Origin: Candidatus Anammoximicrobium sp.
GTDB taxonomy: Bacteria; Planctomycetota; Planctomycetia; Pirellulales; Pirellulaceae
Assembly (NCBI GenBank): GCA_012515235.1
Contig: JAAYYU010000337.1
Location: forward strand, 29,807 to 93,806
Direction of reading: 5' to 3'
Length of the DNA: 64,000 nucleotides
Shown: piece by piece, positions 40,990-48,649 of the stretch
Position numbering within the stretch: the stretch's first letter is position 1
Layout: the number at the start of each line of letters is the position of its first letter
Program-made: the position numbers and the translations under genes
The notes under the pieces: generated by a model
What the model was told of the DNA's origin: nothing
The model's database searches: none
The model's input: only the letters and a program-made list of their open reading frames with translations

Positions 40990-42360
40990 TTACAGATTCA
41001 AAAAGTACTCGGGGAACGCAACGAGATAGCTCAGGTTGGCCGTCCAGCGGGCGAGCATTTTGATCGGCAGCAGGGTCATCATCAGCAGCAGGAACATCAG
41101 CAGCGCATAGCGCGCCCCGCCCATTTGCGCATACAACCCGCGAAAAAAGCGGGAACCCTTGGCCAACACCGCCGGAACGACGAAGAAATACACCGCGAGC
41201 AGAACGATGCCCGGCGACTCGCGGAGCAGGATGTAGCCGAACCGGGACCACGCCCCCGCGTCCTCCGGGGCCAACGGCCGTTGCGAGTGCCAGAGCCCGA
41301 CCCAGAAGTACTCGGACAAACTCACGTTGTTCAGATTCGCGGTCTTGTGAACGTCCCACGTCTCATACAAGCCGAAGTAGTTCCAGTTCGGTCCCCGCAG
41401 AAAGGTGCCGATCACGATCAGCGAAACCCACAGGGCCAGGAAGCCGAACTGGTACACCAGGTACGCAAATCGCCGCTGCCGGATCGTGTAGTAGCCGTTG
41501 CCCAGCATGTTCCGGTCCAGATACGGGATGGCCGACAAGCCAAAGATGATCAGCGCCGGCAGGACGACGCCCGCCATCCAGGGATCGAAGTACAGCAGCA
41601 TTTCCTGCAGACCCAGGAAGTACCACGGCGCTTTCGACGGATTCGGCGTGTTCATCGGATTGGCCGGCTCTTCCAGCGGGGCCTGCAGCACCAACGACCA
41701 GAAGATCAAAAAGGCCGTCAAGCCGACCATGCAGATCAATTCGATGTAGACCAGATCCGGCCAGACCAGCACCTTGTCGCTGTCCCTCTGTTCGACCGTC
41801 GGCTCCCCCCGCGCAAGGCGTTCGTCGTTCTCGACAGCGCGCCGCGTCCCCAGCCACGTAAAGAATCCCAGCAGAAAGATCATGCCGACGATCGGCACAT
41901 TGTCCGGCTTGCCCACAATCCGGGCGAAGTCCGGGTCGGTCATCGAAAGGCCCAGAAACGCGAATCCCAAGTTCAATATGACCCAGGCCACGGCTGGGCG
42001 GACCCAAAACCGCCGGGCGAAGAACATCGCGAGAACCGCCGCGAACGTGCCCAGCGTGTACCAGGTCGGCTGCAGGGCCTGGTTCAAAAACGCCCGGACG
42101 GACTCCGGCAGCGAAATCCGGCTCAGGGACACCGGCTCGCCACCCAAGGCCAGGTACCCCATCCCGCCGAACACGGCCGCCAACAGCAGCCACAGCGGCG
42201 CGGTTGTCGCGCGCCGCGGCCCGCCGCGGCCTGACGCCGGACCGCGGCGCCAGACGTACACCGCCGCCAAGGCGTTCATGGCCGCCAACGCCAGATAGTA
42301 ACCGACGAGGAAGCCGGATACGCCCTGGTAAAACTCGGTGATCTCAACGTGGCCGTGCAT
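40990..42360 (-). CDS. Cytochrome b C-terminal (subunit IV-like) protein, enlarged
   Basis: 456 residues, nearly three times the ~160 of PetD. About ten membrane helices are predicted. The first ~200 residues (five helices, e.g. GFLVGYYLALAAMNALAAVYVW) are extra; the subunit IV core begins near DKVLVWPDLVYIELICMVG and contains NPSKAPWYFLGLQEML, the Qo-site motif in the APWY form (Glu of PEWY replaced), as in menaquinol-oxidising complexes. More helices follow the core. It pairs with the b6-type cytochrome b encoded upstream. The gap before its start is filled by four palindromic repeats that end one base before the ATG. Confidence 0.92.
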   Translation of the reverse strand: MHGHVEITEFYQGVSGFLVGYYLALAAMNALAAVYVWRRGPASGRGGPRRATTAPLWLLLAAVFGGMGYLALGGEPVSLSRISLPESVRAFLNQALQPTWYTLGTFAAVLAMFFARRFWVRPAVAWVILNLGFAFLGLSMTDPDFARIVGKPDNVPIVGMIFLLGFFTWLGTRRAVENDERLARGEPTVEQRDSDKVLVWPDLVYIELICMVGLTAFLIFWSLVLQAPLEEPANPMNTPNPSKAPWYFLGLQEMLLYFDPWMAGVVLPALIIFGLSAIPYLDRNMLGNGYYTIRQRRFAYLVYQFGFLALWVSLIVIGTFLRGPNWNYFGLYETWDVHKTANLNNVSLSEYFWVGLWHSQRPLAPEDAGAWSRFGYILLRESPGIVLLAVYFFVVPAVLAKGSRFFRGLYAQMGGARYALLMFLLLMMTLLPIKMLARWTANLSYLVAFPEYFLNL

Positions 42361-42376
42361 GGTAGTGAGAAACGGA

Positions 42377-42510
42377 ACAATCCGCCGGGCAAGCCGGCGG
42401 CATTAACAGCGACAATCCGCCGGGCAAGCCGGCGGCGTTAACAGCGACAATCCGCCGGGCAAGCCGGCGGCATTAAATGGAACAATCCGCCGGGCAAGCC
42501 GGCGGCATTC
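42377..42510. repeat. Four tandem 35-bp palindromic repeats (family D)
   Basis: acaatccgccgggcaagccg followed by gcggcattaacagcg recurs with an exact 35-base period at 42377, 42412, 42447 and 42482. Each unit contains the near-perfect palindrome ccgccgggcaagccggcgg. Flanking gtagtgagaaacgg (42362) is shared with the solo copy at 27578. The array is transcribed between the two cytochrome b genes and would give four successive hairpins in the mRNA. Confidence 0.95.
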
Positions 42511-42546
42511 GGGGGCTCTTTGGTTGTCCAGACTCCTGCACCGCGG

Positions 42547-43323
42547 CTACATCGGGCCGCTGATCCCGCCGTCCTTGCGCACACGCCAAAAATGAACCGC
42601 CGACAGCAGGGCGGCGGCCAGTGGGATGGCGATGCAGTGCAGCACGTAGAAACGGTTCAACGCCACTTCGCCCACGAATCGCGCCCCCAACAGACCAAAC
42701 CGGGCGTCGGAGGAACTGGTGATCAAGTCGATTCCGTCCACGGTCAGGATCTGCGAACCGGGACCTTCGGCGCCCAGCAGGGGCGTGGCCCGCGCCATGT
42801 TCGTCCCCACCGTCACGGCCCAAATCGCCAATTGGTCCCAGGGCAACAGGTATCCGGTAAACGACAGCAACAGCGTGAGCACCAGCAGGATGACGCCGAT
42901 CACCCAATTAAACTCGCGCGGCGGCTTGTAGCTGCCGGTCAGGAACACTCGATACATGTGCAGCCAGACCGCGATCACCATCGCATGTCCCGCCCAGCGA
43001 TGCAGTTCCCGCAGCACGCCCAACGAAGTGACGTCGCGGAGGTCGAGCATGTCTCGGTACGCCCACTCGATGGTGGGCCGATAATAAAACATCAACAGCA
43101 CACCGGTCACCGTCTCGACCAGAAACAGAAAGAACGTGATGCCGCCCATGCACCAAGTATAGCTGAGGGCAATCCCGTGCTTGCGGATCGAGATCGGGTG
43201 CAGATGCAGCACGAAGTTGGTCAGAATCACCGCAATCCGGTTGCGGCGGTCCAACGGCGGCGGATGCCGGAAGATGCTCCTCCAAAGCTGCGAACGGCGG
43301 ATTCTCTCGCCCAGCGACGGCAT
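42547..43323 (-). CDS. Cytochrome b N-terminal domain (b6-type)
   Basis: 258 residues, four-helix haem-binding part of cytochrome b. The bis-His ligands are His108/His122 (LHRWAGHAMVIAVWLHMYR) and His229/His244 (FYVLHCIAIPLAAALLSAVHFWR). Spacing is 14 and 15; the 15 is the cytochrome b6 pattern, and the split from the C-terminal half also fits b6f/b6c-type complexes. GGITFFLFLVETVTGVLLMFYYRPT contains helix A. It oxidises menaquinol with the Rieske protein in the cytoplasmic (or intracytoplasmic) membrane. It begins 33 bases after the Rieske stop. Confidence 0.95.
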   Translation of the reverse strand: MPSLGERIRRSQLWRSIFRHPPPLDRRNRIAVILTNFVLHLHPISIRKHGIALSYTWCMGGITFFLFLVETVTGVLLMFYYRPTIEWAYRDMLDLRDVTSLGVLRELHRWAGHAMVIAVWLHMYRVFLTGSYKPPREFNWVIGVILLVLTLLLSFTGYLLPWDQLAIWAVTVGTNMARATPLLGAEGPGSQILTVDGIDLITSSSDARFGLLGARFVGEVALNRFYVLHCIAIPLAAALLSAVHFWRVRKDGGISGPM

Positions 43324-43356
43324 GTGGCTGTGTCCTTGGACTCTCGTCCCTCGCGC

Positions 43357-43962
43357 TCAGACCGTTGAATTTCGTTCCTGGACGTCGGTTTTCACGAAGC
43401 AATCCGGGTCGCTCCACTGACCCAATTCCTCCTGGAACGTACGGCTTTTGTCGACCTCCAGCTGGCCGTCTTCCGCGACGCGGATCGCGTACCGCTCCAG
43501 CGGCCGGGGGGCCGGGCCTTCGAAGTGGATTCCGTCCTTGTAGAACCCGCTGCCGTGGCAAGGACACTTGAATTTCTGTTCGGACTCCAGCCACGTGGGG
43601 GTGCAGCCCAAGTGCGTGCAGTAGGTCCGCAACGCATAAATCTGCGGCTGGCCTTCGTGCTCGTGCCTGACAATCCACACGCCGAACCGGTTGGTGAAAC
43701 AAGTCTCGACTTGCCCCGGTTCGTAGTCATCGGGCCGGCCCGCTTTGAACTTCGTCGGCGGTTCGATCACGATGTTTGGAAACATGAATCGCGCCAATCC
43801 CAGCAGCCACAGCAAATGTGTCGCAGCCAGAATCGAGAAGCCGCAGGCCAACGCCGAGCCGAACAGACGCCGCAAGAACCCGCGTCGACGGACTCGGCCG
43901 CCAGAGAGCGGGACTGCCGTTTCAGCCGGTTCGTGTTTCGCGAGGTTGGTTGCATCCGTCAT
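43357..43962 (-). CDS. Rieske iron-sulfur protein of a cytochrome b complex
   Basis: 201 residues from ATG 43962. The N-terminal GGRVRRRGFLRRLFGSALACGFSIL is a twin-arginine-type signal/anchor (helix ~35-58). The 2Fe-2S motifs are complete: CTHLGC with Cys115, His117 and disulfide Cys120, and CPCHGSGF with Cys133, His136 and disulfide Cys135. GPAPRPLERYAI completes the cluster-binding fold. It transfers electrons from menaquinol at the Qo site to the multiheme cytochrome encoded at the end of the operon. A near-consensus promoter lies 28 bases upstream. Confidence 0.96.
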   Translation of the reverse strand: MTDATNLAKHEPAETAVPLSGGRVRRRGFLRRLFGSALACGFSILAATHLLWLLGLARFMFPNIVIEPPTKFKAGRPDDYEPGQVETCFTNRFGVWIVRHEHEGQPQIYALRTYCTHLGCTPTWLESEQKFKCPCHGSGFYKDGIHFEGPAPRPLERYAIRVAEDGQLEVDKSRTFQEELGQWSDPDCFVKTDVQERNSTV

Positions 43963-43989
43963 AAGGCACCGCCGATGGTTCTTATGCCC

Positions 43990-44017
43990 GTTGTACTTGC
44001 GCACAGGCGACTGTCAA
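43990..44017 (-). promoter_or_regulatory. Near-consensus promoter of the Rieske/cytochrome b operon
   Basis: Read on the minus strand: perfect TTGACA (plus 44012-44017), 16-base spacer, TACAAC (plus 43990-43995). Transcription would start near 43983, about 20 bases before the Rieske start. This is the best -35 box in the window. Confidence 0.7.
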
Positions 44018-44106
44018 CCCCTTGCCGGAGTCAGGGCGTGACCGCTTGCCGATTCGCGGCCGGTAGGTCAAATTATAGCCCGTTCATCGGCACGGGAGAG
44101 CGAGGC

Positions 44107-44892
44107 ATGGACGAGAATCTGGACCGCGGCAGCGCACGGCATGAATTCGGAGGGAGACAATTCCCAGGCCGACCGAGGGCTGTCCATGCAGCAGCCCTGG
44201 TGCTGGAACTGGCGTTGGGACTGGGGCTGCTGGCCGGTTGCGGCTCGGACGCAAACACGCCCGCCGCCAAAGCCGCCAAACCCGGCGCCGCGAAAACATC
44301 CGCAAGCCGGACCAGCAGGATCCCCGCCAAGGCGCGCCCTCTACCGGCTCCAAGCGTGCCGGCCGATGCCTTTCCCGATCTCGCAGCGGCCATCCAGGCG
44401 CTGACGACCGCCGCCAAGGCCAGCGATACGCCGAGTTTCGTCCGCGCCGAGCAATGGATCGTCATGCAGGGCGACGCAGGCGTGGAACCACTGGGCCAGA
44501 TTGTGAACGACCCCCAGGCCCAGATGGAACATCGGATCGCCGTCTGCCGCACGCTGCGGCGACTGGGCACCAAGGCCAAGGCCGCCTTCAAGCAGGCGCT
44601 GACCGACAAGTCTCAGCAGATACGCTTGAATGCGATCAAAAGCCTGGGGCTAATCGAGCCGACGGACCAGGACATCATCCAAACGCTGGACGGCTATCTG
44701 GGCAACAAGGATGTGCGGACGCGCACGGAGGCCATCTTTGCGCTGGCGAACATCGGACCGCCAGCCAAAGACGCCGTGGGCGACAAACTTGTCAAGATGC
44801 TGAACGACCCCAAGGAACAGGAGACGATCCGCGGCGCCGCAAGACGGGCTCTCGACGAGGTCGCTCCGCGTCGCACATTCCTCGACCGCTGA
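44107..44892 (+). CDS. HEAT-repeat lipoprotein
   Basis: 261 residues from ATG 44107 (gagagcgagg upstream). Hydrophobic segment LVLELALGLGLLAGC with a lipobox Cys at ~45, preceded by an unusually long basic N-region. After a Pro/Ala/Lys linker, residues ~95-255 are four HEAT-type helical repeats (IAVCRTLRRLGTKAKAAFKQAL, IRLNAIKSLGLIEPTDQDII, TRTEAIFALANIGPPAKDAV). It is probably a membrane-anchored interaction protein. Transcribed divergently from the Rieske operon, 144 bases apart; a functional link is possible but not shown. Confidence 0.8.
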   Translation: MDENLDRGSARHEFGGRQFPGRPRAVHAAALVLELALGLGLLAGCGSDANTPAAKAAKPGAAKTSASRTSRIPAKARPLPAPSVPADAFPDLAAAIQALTTAAKASDTPSFVRAEQWIVMQGDAGVEPLGQIVNDPQAQMEHRIAVCRTLRRLGTKAKAAFKQALTDKSQQIRLNAIKSLGLIEPTDQDIIQTLDGYLGNKDVRTRTEAIFALANIGPPAKDAVGDKLVKMLNDPKEQETIRGAARRALDEVAPRRTFLDR

Positions 44893-44918
44893 GCCGCGCC
44901 CGGCCGGACTGGAGGGCG

Positions 44919-45986
44919 CTAGCCGCCCTGGTCCAGCGTCAGCACGGCGGCGAGCGTCGCCTGCACCGTCATGGCGGCGTTCTGGACGTCGCAACGTTCG
45001 GGGATATCGCCCTCCAGGTGATAGTTGGGGTCGCCGTACGGCCAGGAGCCGATGTTGACTACGGCGGCCCCAAAGCCTGCCTTGACGAACGAGCCGTCGT
45101 CGTCGCCGGGGCCCGAACGCTGGACCGACCGTTGCTGCAGGCCGATGGCGAACCGCTCATTCACGGCGCTCATCAACTCCGCCAACCGCGCGCCGGCGGG
45201 TACGGTGTACGCGGTCACATTGGTCTTCTTGCCGGCCGCAGTTTCCTCCGCCGTCTTGACGCCGATCCCGTCCAAATTGAACACGGCCACGAGGTTGTCG
45301 CCCCGCTCCTTGGCCTTCTGCGCAGCCGTGACGCTGGTCCAGGGCGTGTGCTCCTCGTTGCACAACAGGAAGCGGATCGTCCGCTCGCAAGGATACTCCG
45401 CCAGCACGCACGCCAACTCCAGCACGCCCGCCGTGCCGATCGCGTTGTCGTTGGCTCCCGGCGAAGCGATCCAACTCTGCGAGTCCTTGTGCGCCAACAC
45501 GACGATGATTTCGTCCGGCCGCGACCGGCCTTTCTTCTCCGCGTACAGGTTGTAAGCCGTGTACCATGGATCTTCGGGCATCGGCCGCGAGTATTGATGG
45601 TGCGGCGGTTTCTTCTCGTCCCGGCGATAAGCCTGCACGCGCACCTCCTCACGCTGGACGCGGTACCCCTGCGACTCGAGCTTGCCGGCCAGATAGTCGT
45701 CGGCCTCGTGCAGCGTACACTTCGCGTGGCCCGGCAGCGTAAGGTTCAGCTTGCGGAACGGCAGCGGGTCTTTGGACAGATAGAACAGATGCCGTGACAT
45801 CCGCTGGGCGTCGACGGTCGCGATCAGACCGCGAATGCTCGCCTCGACGGACCCCTTGCTCCAGATCCCTCCCCAGTCCGGCTTGCTTTGCGCACCGGGT
45901 TGGTTCTCGGCGGCAGAGACGGATCCGGCCAGGGCAGCCAAGAGGGCCAGCGACAGACCGACTGCAGCAACTCCTCGACCGTTCAT
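44919..45986 (-). CDS. Secreted M28-family zinc aminopeptidase
   Basis: 355 residues from ATG 45986 with aagggag 6 bases upstream and a signal peptide (VGLSLALLAALAGSVSA). Two-zinc M28 ligands are visible: His in VVLAHKDS, Asp in GANDNAIGTAG, Glu pair in LCNEEHTP, Asp in FNLDGIG and a terminal His in NYHLEGD. It should remove N-terminal residues from peptides in the periplasm or outside. The catalytic Asp normally two residues after the first His is present (HKD). It ends 26 bases from the convergent HEAT lipoprotein. Confidence 0.9.
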   Translation of the reverse strand: MNGRGVAAVGLSLALLAALAGSVSAAENQPGAQSKPDWGGIWSKGSVEASIRGLIATVDAQRMSRHLFYLSKDPLPFRKLNLTLPGHAKCTLHEADDYLAGKLESQGYRVQREEVRVQAYRRDEKKPPHHQYSRPMPEDPWYTAYNLYAEKKGRSRPDEIIVVLAHKDSQSWIASPGANDNAIGTAGVLELACVLAEYPCERTIRFLLCNEEHTPWTSVTAAQKAKERGDNLVAVFNLDGIGVKTAEETAAGKKTNVTAYTVPAGARLAELMSAVNERFAIGLQQRSVQRSGPGDDDGSFVKAGFGAAVVNIGSWPYGDPNYHLEGDIPERCDVQNAAMTVQATLAAVLTLDQGG

Positions 45987-46061
45987 GAAATGCTCCCTTT
46001 CTTTCCAAAATCCTGCGGGTTGGTTAACGAAGCTCGAAAACAACCATCAGCCGCCCCGTGA

Positions 46062-46134
46062 GCGGCCCGGCGCTGGCCGCCGGTTCAAGCGGCCCGGCGC
46101 TGGCCGCCGGTTTGCGCGGCCCAGTGCCAGCGGC
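46062..46134. repeat. Tandem 27-bp GC-rich palindromic repeat (family E)
   Basis: gcggcccggcgctggccgcc followed by ggttcaa or ggtttgc occurs twice in direct tandem (46062-46088, 46089-46115), with a third, diverged partial unit (gcggcccagtgccagcgg). Each unit is self-complementary (cggcgctggccg core). It lies between the FIST gene stop and the peptidase start; the gap has no gene. Confidence 0.85.
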
Positions 46135-46237
46135 AGCTCTCATCGCCGGATCGAAACCGGCCGCGGAACGGAATCCGCCCGTTCAGCCGTCCGGCTAGGG
46201 GAACGAGCCCGGCTTCGACCCATCCGCGGCCGTTGGC

Positions 46238-47320
46238 TCACCGGCCGATCACGGTAAACATGACGTGCCAGCCGCTGCCGCCGCTGAGCACGCCGGGGCG
46301 TTTTTCCGAAGCGTCCACCGGCCCGACTTCGCCGGCGCAGTAACAGCCAAACAAGGGCAGCTCGCGTCCCAGCACGGTCTGGATTGCCTCCAATTCGTCG
46401 GCGGGCCGCTTCAATTTGCCGCGCCGTCCGGCGCAGTTAAAGGCCAGCACGGCGTGCGGCTTGCCCGCCGCCGCCGCGAGCGCCTGGATCGCCGCTTCCC
46501 GCGCCGTGGCAATCACCTGGTCGTTGTCCATCGCTTTGCGGCCCGCCAGCGTGACGCGGAAATCGCCGGACAGCATCAGGGCCACGGCGCTGTCGGCCAG
46601 AACGCGTCCCTGGAAAACCACGAACGTCTGGCCCGCATTCTTGTTGGCGCTGCCTCCGGTGATCGGAAACTGGCCGCCCAAAACCTGCTGGACGCCCTCG
46701 ACCAGGTATTGGTTCTTGGGCGAATGGGCGTCGGCCAGGAGCACCGCCAGCCGGTCATCCTGGACGCGCGCCAGCTGGCTGGCCAGCTTCGCGCCCGCGG
46801 CGTGCAGTCGCTGCTTGATCTCCGCCTCGTGCTGCTCGAACGTCAATTTGCCGACGCCCAGATCCCGGACCAGCGCCGCCGCCACGCCGACGCCTTCACC
46901 GCCGATGCCCAGCAGGCAGACCGTGTCGAATCCACCGCAACCGGCCTGGGTGAACGAGCCATAAGTCGCCTGGCCAAAGACGATTTCGCGCGGGAGGACG
47001 GAACAGACGCCGGCCAACAGCGCTTGCTTGTTCTCCGCGTCTTCAAAACACTCGGACACAAGGACCGCCCGCAGCGGCGCGTCGCCCATCGCCTGCTTCA
47101 GTTTTTCCGCCGCCGCCTTGCCCGCCGCCGCCGGTTGCTCGTTCTGATCCTCGACCAGCGCCGTGCGGAAAACGAGCGGACGTGCTCCGCAAGCCGGTGC
47201 ACTCCGCCAGACGTCGTCCGCCCCAGGGGCCGATGTCGCCCACAGGCCGCAGACGGAAACGAGGACCAGCAACGCCGCGAGCCGGCGGCATGGCAACCGC
47301 AAGGACCAACTTGACCTCAT
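46238..47320 (-). CDS. Secreted FIST-domain protein
   Basis: 360 residues from ATG 47320, signal peptide LAALLVLVSVCGLWATSAPGA. Features of FIST N (LRAVLVSECFEDAENKQALLAG, FGQATYGSFT, GVGVAAALVRDLG) and FIST C (HAVLAFNCAGRRGKLKRPADELEAIQTVLG, PLFGCYCAGEVGP) are both present. FIST domains are normally cytoplasmic sensory modules thought to bind small ligands such as amino acids; an exported free-standing version is unusual. It lies 12 bases downstream of the CBM9/DOMON-like gene, so both are exported from one operon. Confidence 0.82.
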   Translation of the reverse strand: MRSSWSLRLPCRRLAALLVLVSVCGLWATSAPGADDVWRSAPACGARPLVFRTALVEDQNEQPAAAGKAAAEKLKQAMGDAPLRAVLVSECFEDAENKQALLAGVCSVLPREIVFGQATYGSFTQAGCGGFDTVCLLGIGGEGVGVAAALVRDLGVGKLTFEQHEAEIKQRLHAAGAKLASQLARVQDDRLAVLLADAHSPKNQYLVEGVQQVLGGQFPITGGSANKNAGQTFVVFQGRVLADSAVALMLSGDFRVTLAGRKAMDNDQVIATAREAAIQALAAAAGKPHAVLAFNCAGRRGKLKRPADELEAIQTVLGRELPLFGCYCAGEVGPVDASEKRPGVLSGGSGWHVMFTVIGR

Positions 47321-47332
47321 GGAAATTCCCCT

Positions 47333-48388
47333 TCAGTATTTGGACGTACACAATCCCCAGCGAACCTTGTTGCCCAGCGGCGGTGTTTTCTCCCAGGCGG
47401 CTCCCGGCCAACGGCTCCAGGCCGCCGCGTCGGCGGCTCGCGCCCACAGCCCGGCCGCTCGTCCCAAATCGCGGAGTCCCGTTCCATCGGGGTCGTGAAC
47501 CAGCACGGACAGAAAGAACTCGCGTCCCTCCGCCGGTTCGACGGCGTCCCGCAGCAAACGGAACGGGATCGCGCACTCGTAATGCGTCACGTCGCCCTTA
47601 CGCTGGATCGCGACCTCCACGTCGCGGCACCGCAACAACTCCAGATCGCGCGCCGGGCCGGCGCTTGCGATCGGCGTGTCCACGGCGGCCAGCTGATAAC
47701 AGTCGGCGCCGCCGTCGCCCGCCCTCAGCAACCATTCCGCGCGTTGCGACGTTCTCGCCGGGCCGTCCGCGTCGTCCAGCGGCGACACGGCCAGCTGGAC
47801 CGCGTCCACCAACCGGCGCCCCGGCCCCGGCTCGCCGACGTGCTGGTCCTCCTGAACGGTAACCAGAAGATAAAAACGCTTGCGGCTCCAGAACGTACGG
47901 ACCGTCGTCCGCTTGCCCTGGTCCTGGAACGTAACCGGAATGGCGTCCTGCCACTCGTCCGCCCGCCCGTCCACCACCGCCTTGGAGTACGGAGCGCTGG
48001 CGACAAACACGGCCTGCGAGCGCTCGACCACCTGGTCTCCCACACGGGCCGTGACACGCAACGGATACGAATTGGCCTCCACATTGCGGGCCTTCTCGAT
48101 ATTGAACGCAAACCGCCGTTCGCCCGACGCCGGCACTTCGATCGTCCGACTCTCCGGCGCAATCCGCCAACCGTCCGGCCCCGCCAGCGAAAGCTCACCG
48201 CGCCAGGGCTGATCCCGTAGATTCTCGACCACCACGCCGATCAGCGGTTGCGTCGCCGGCGGCACCGTCAGCGGCTCGACCCGCAAGCGAACCGGCTCCT
48301 GCGCCGAGCCAACCGCTCCCGTCAGCAGCCCGAAAACAACGCTAAAGGCAATCGTCGCCCGGCCGCTCATCCCAAGGAATCGCAACAT
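47333..48388 (-). CDS. Secreted CBM9/DOMON-like beta-sandwich protein
   Basis: 351 residues from ATG 48388 (ggagaggg upstream), signal peptide ATIAFSVVFGLLTGAVGSAQ. Residues ~30-150 are an Ig/NEW3-like domain (GVVVENLRDQPWRGELSLAGPDGW, GERRFAFNIEK). Residues ~165-345 match the carbohydrate-binding CBM9-type fold (KAVVDGRADEWQDAIPVTF, TFWSRKRFYLLVTVQEDQH, VDAVQLAVSP, HYECAIPFRLL). Such modules bind reducing-end sugars or sit in haem/sugar sensors. Its operon partner is the exported FIST protein, which suggests a joint ligand-binding role; that is inference. Confidence 0.75.
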   Translation of the reverse strand: MLRFLGMSGRATIAFSVVFGLLTGAVGSAQEPVRLRVEPLTVPPATQPLIGVVVENLRDQPWRGELSLAGPDGWRIAPESRTIEVPASGERRFAFNIEKARNVEANSYPLRVTARVGDQVVERSQAVFVASAPYSKAVVDGRADEWQDAIPVTFQDQGKRTTVRTFWSRKRFYLLVTVQEDQHVGEPGPGRRLVDAVQLAVSPLDDADGPARTSQRAEWLLRAGDGGADCYQLAAVDTPIASAGPARDLELLRCRDVEVAIQRKGDVTHYECAIPFRLLRDAVEPAEGREFFLSVLVHDPDGTGLRDLGRAAGLWARAADAAAWSRWPGAAWEKTPPLGNKVRWGLCTSKY

Positions 48389-48649
48389 GAACCGCCCTCT
48401 CCAGCGTGTTCGCCGGGTCGCAAGGCAATCTCCGGAAAGACCGCCGACACCCTGGCGTCGGTCGAGAAACAACTGGCCGGCGCCGAGCCCGCGGCACGGC
48501 GCAATTCGCCGGTTCCGCGGCTGATTCGGAACCGGGGCTGGCGTCCCTCCGCTCCCTGACGCCTCAAGCGCCGCTCAGTATAGTCCAACGCGGCGAGTGG
48601 AAACAAGCGTGTCCGCCACGGCCCTTGTCGGGCGCAGCCCTGGGCCGCG

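Noticed and set aside
38197..42234. Large plus-strand ORFs opposite the cytochrome operon
   Set aside because: Shadows of the multiheme and subunit IV genes, rich in Arg, Gln and Pro with no motifs.
42377..42510. CRISPR array
   Set aside because: Period is only 35 bases with the repeat occupying nearly the whole unit and no unique spacers; no cas genes nearby.
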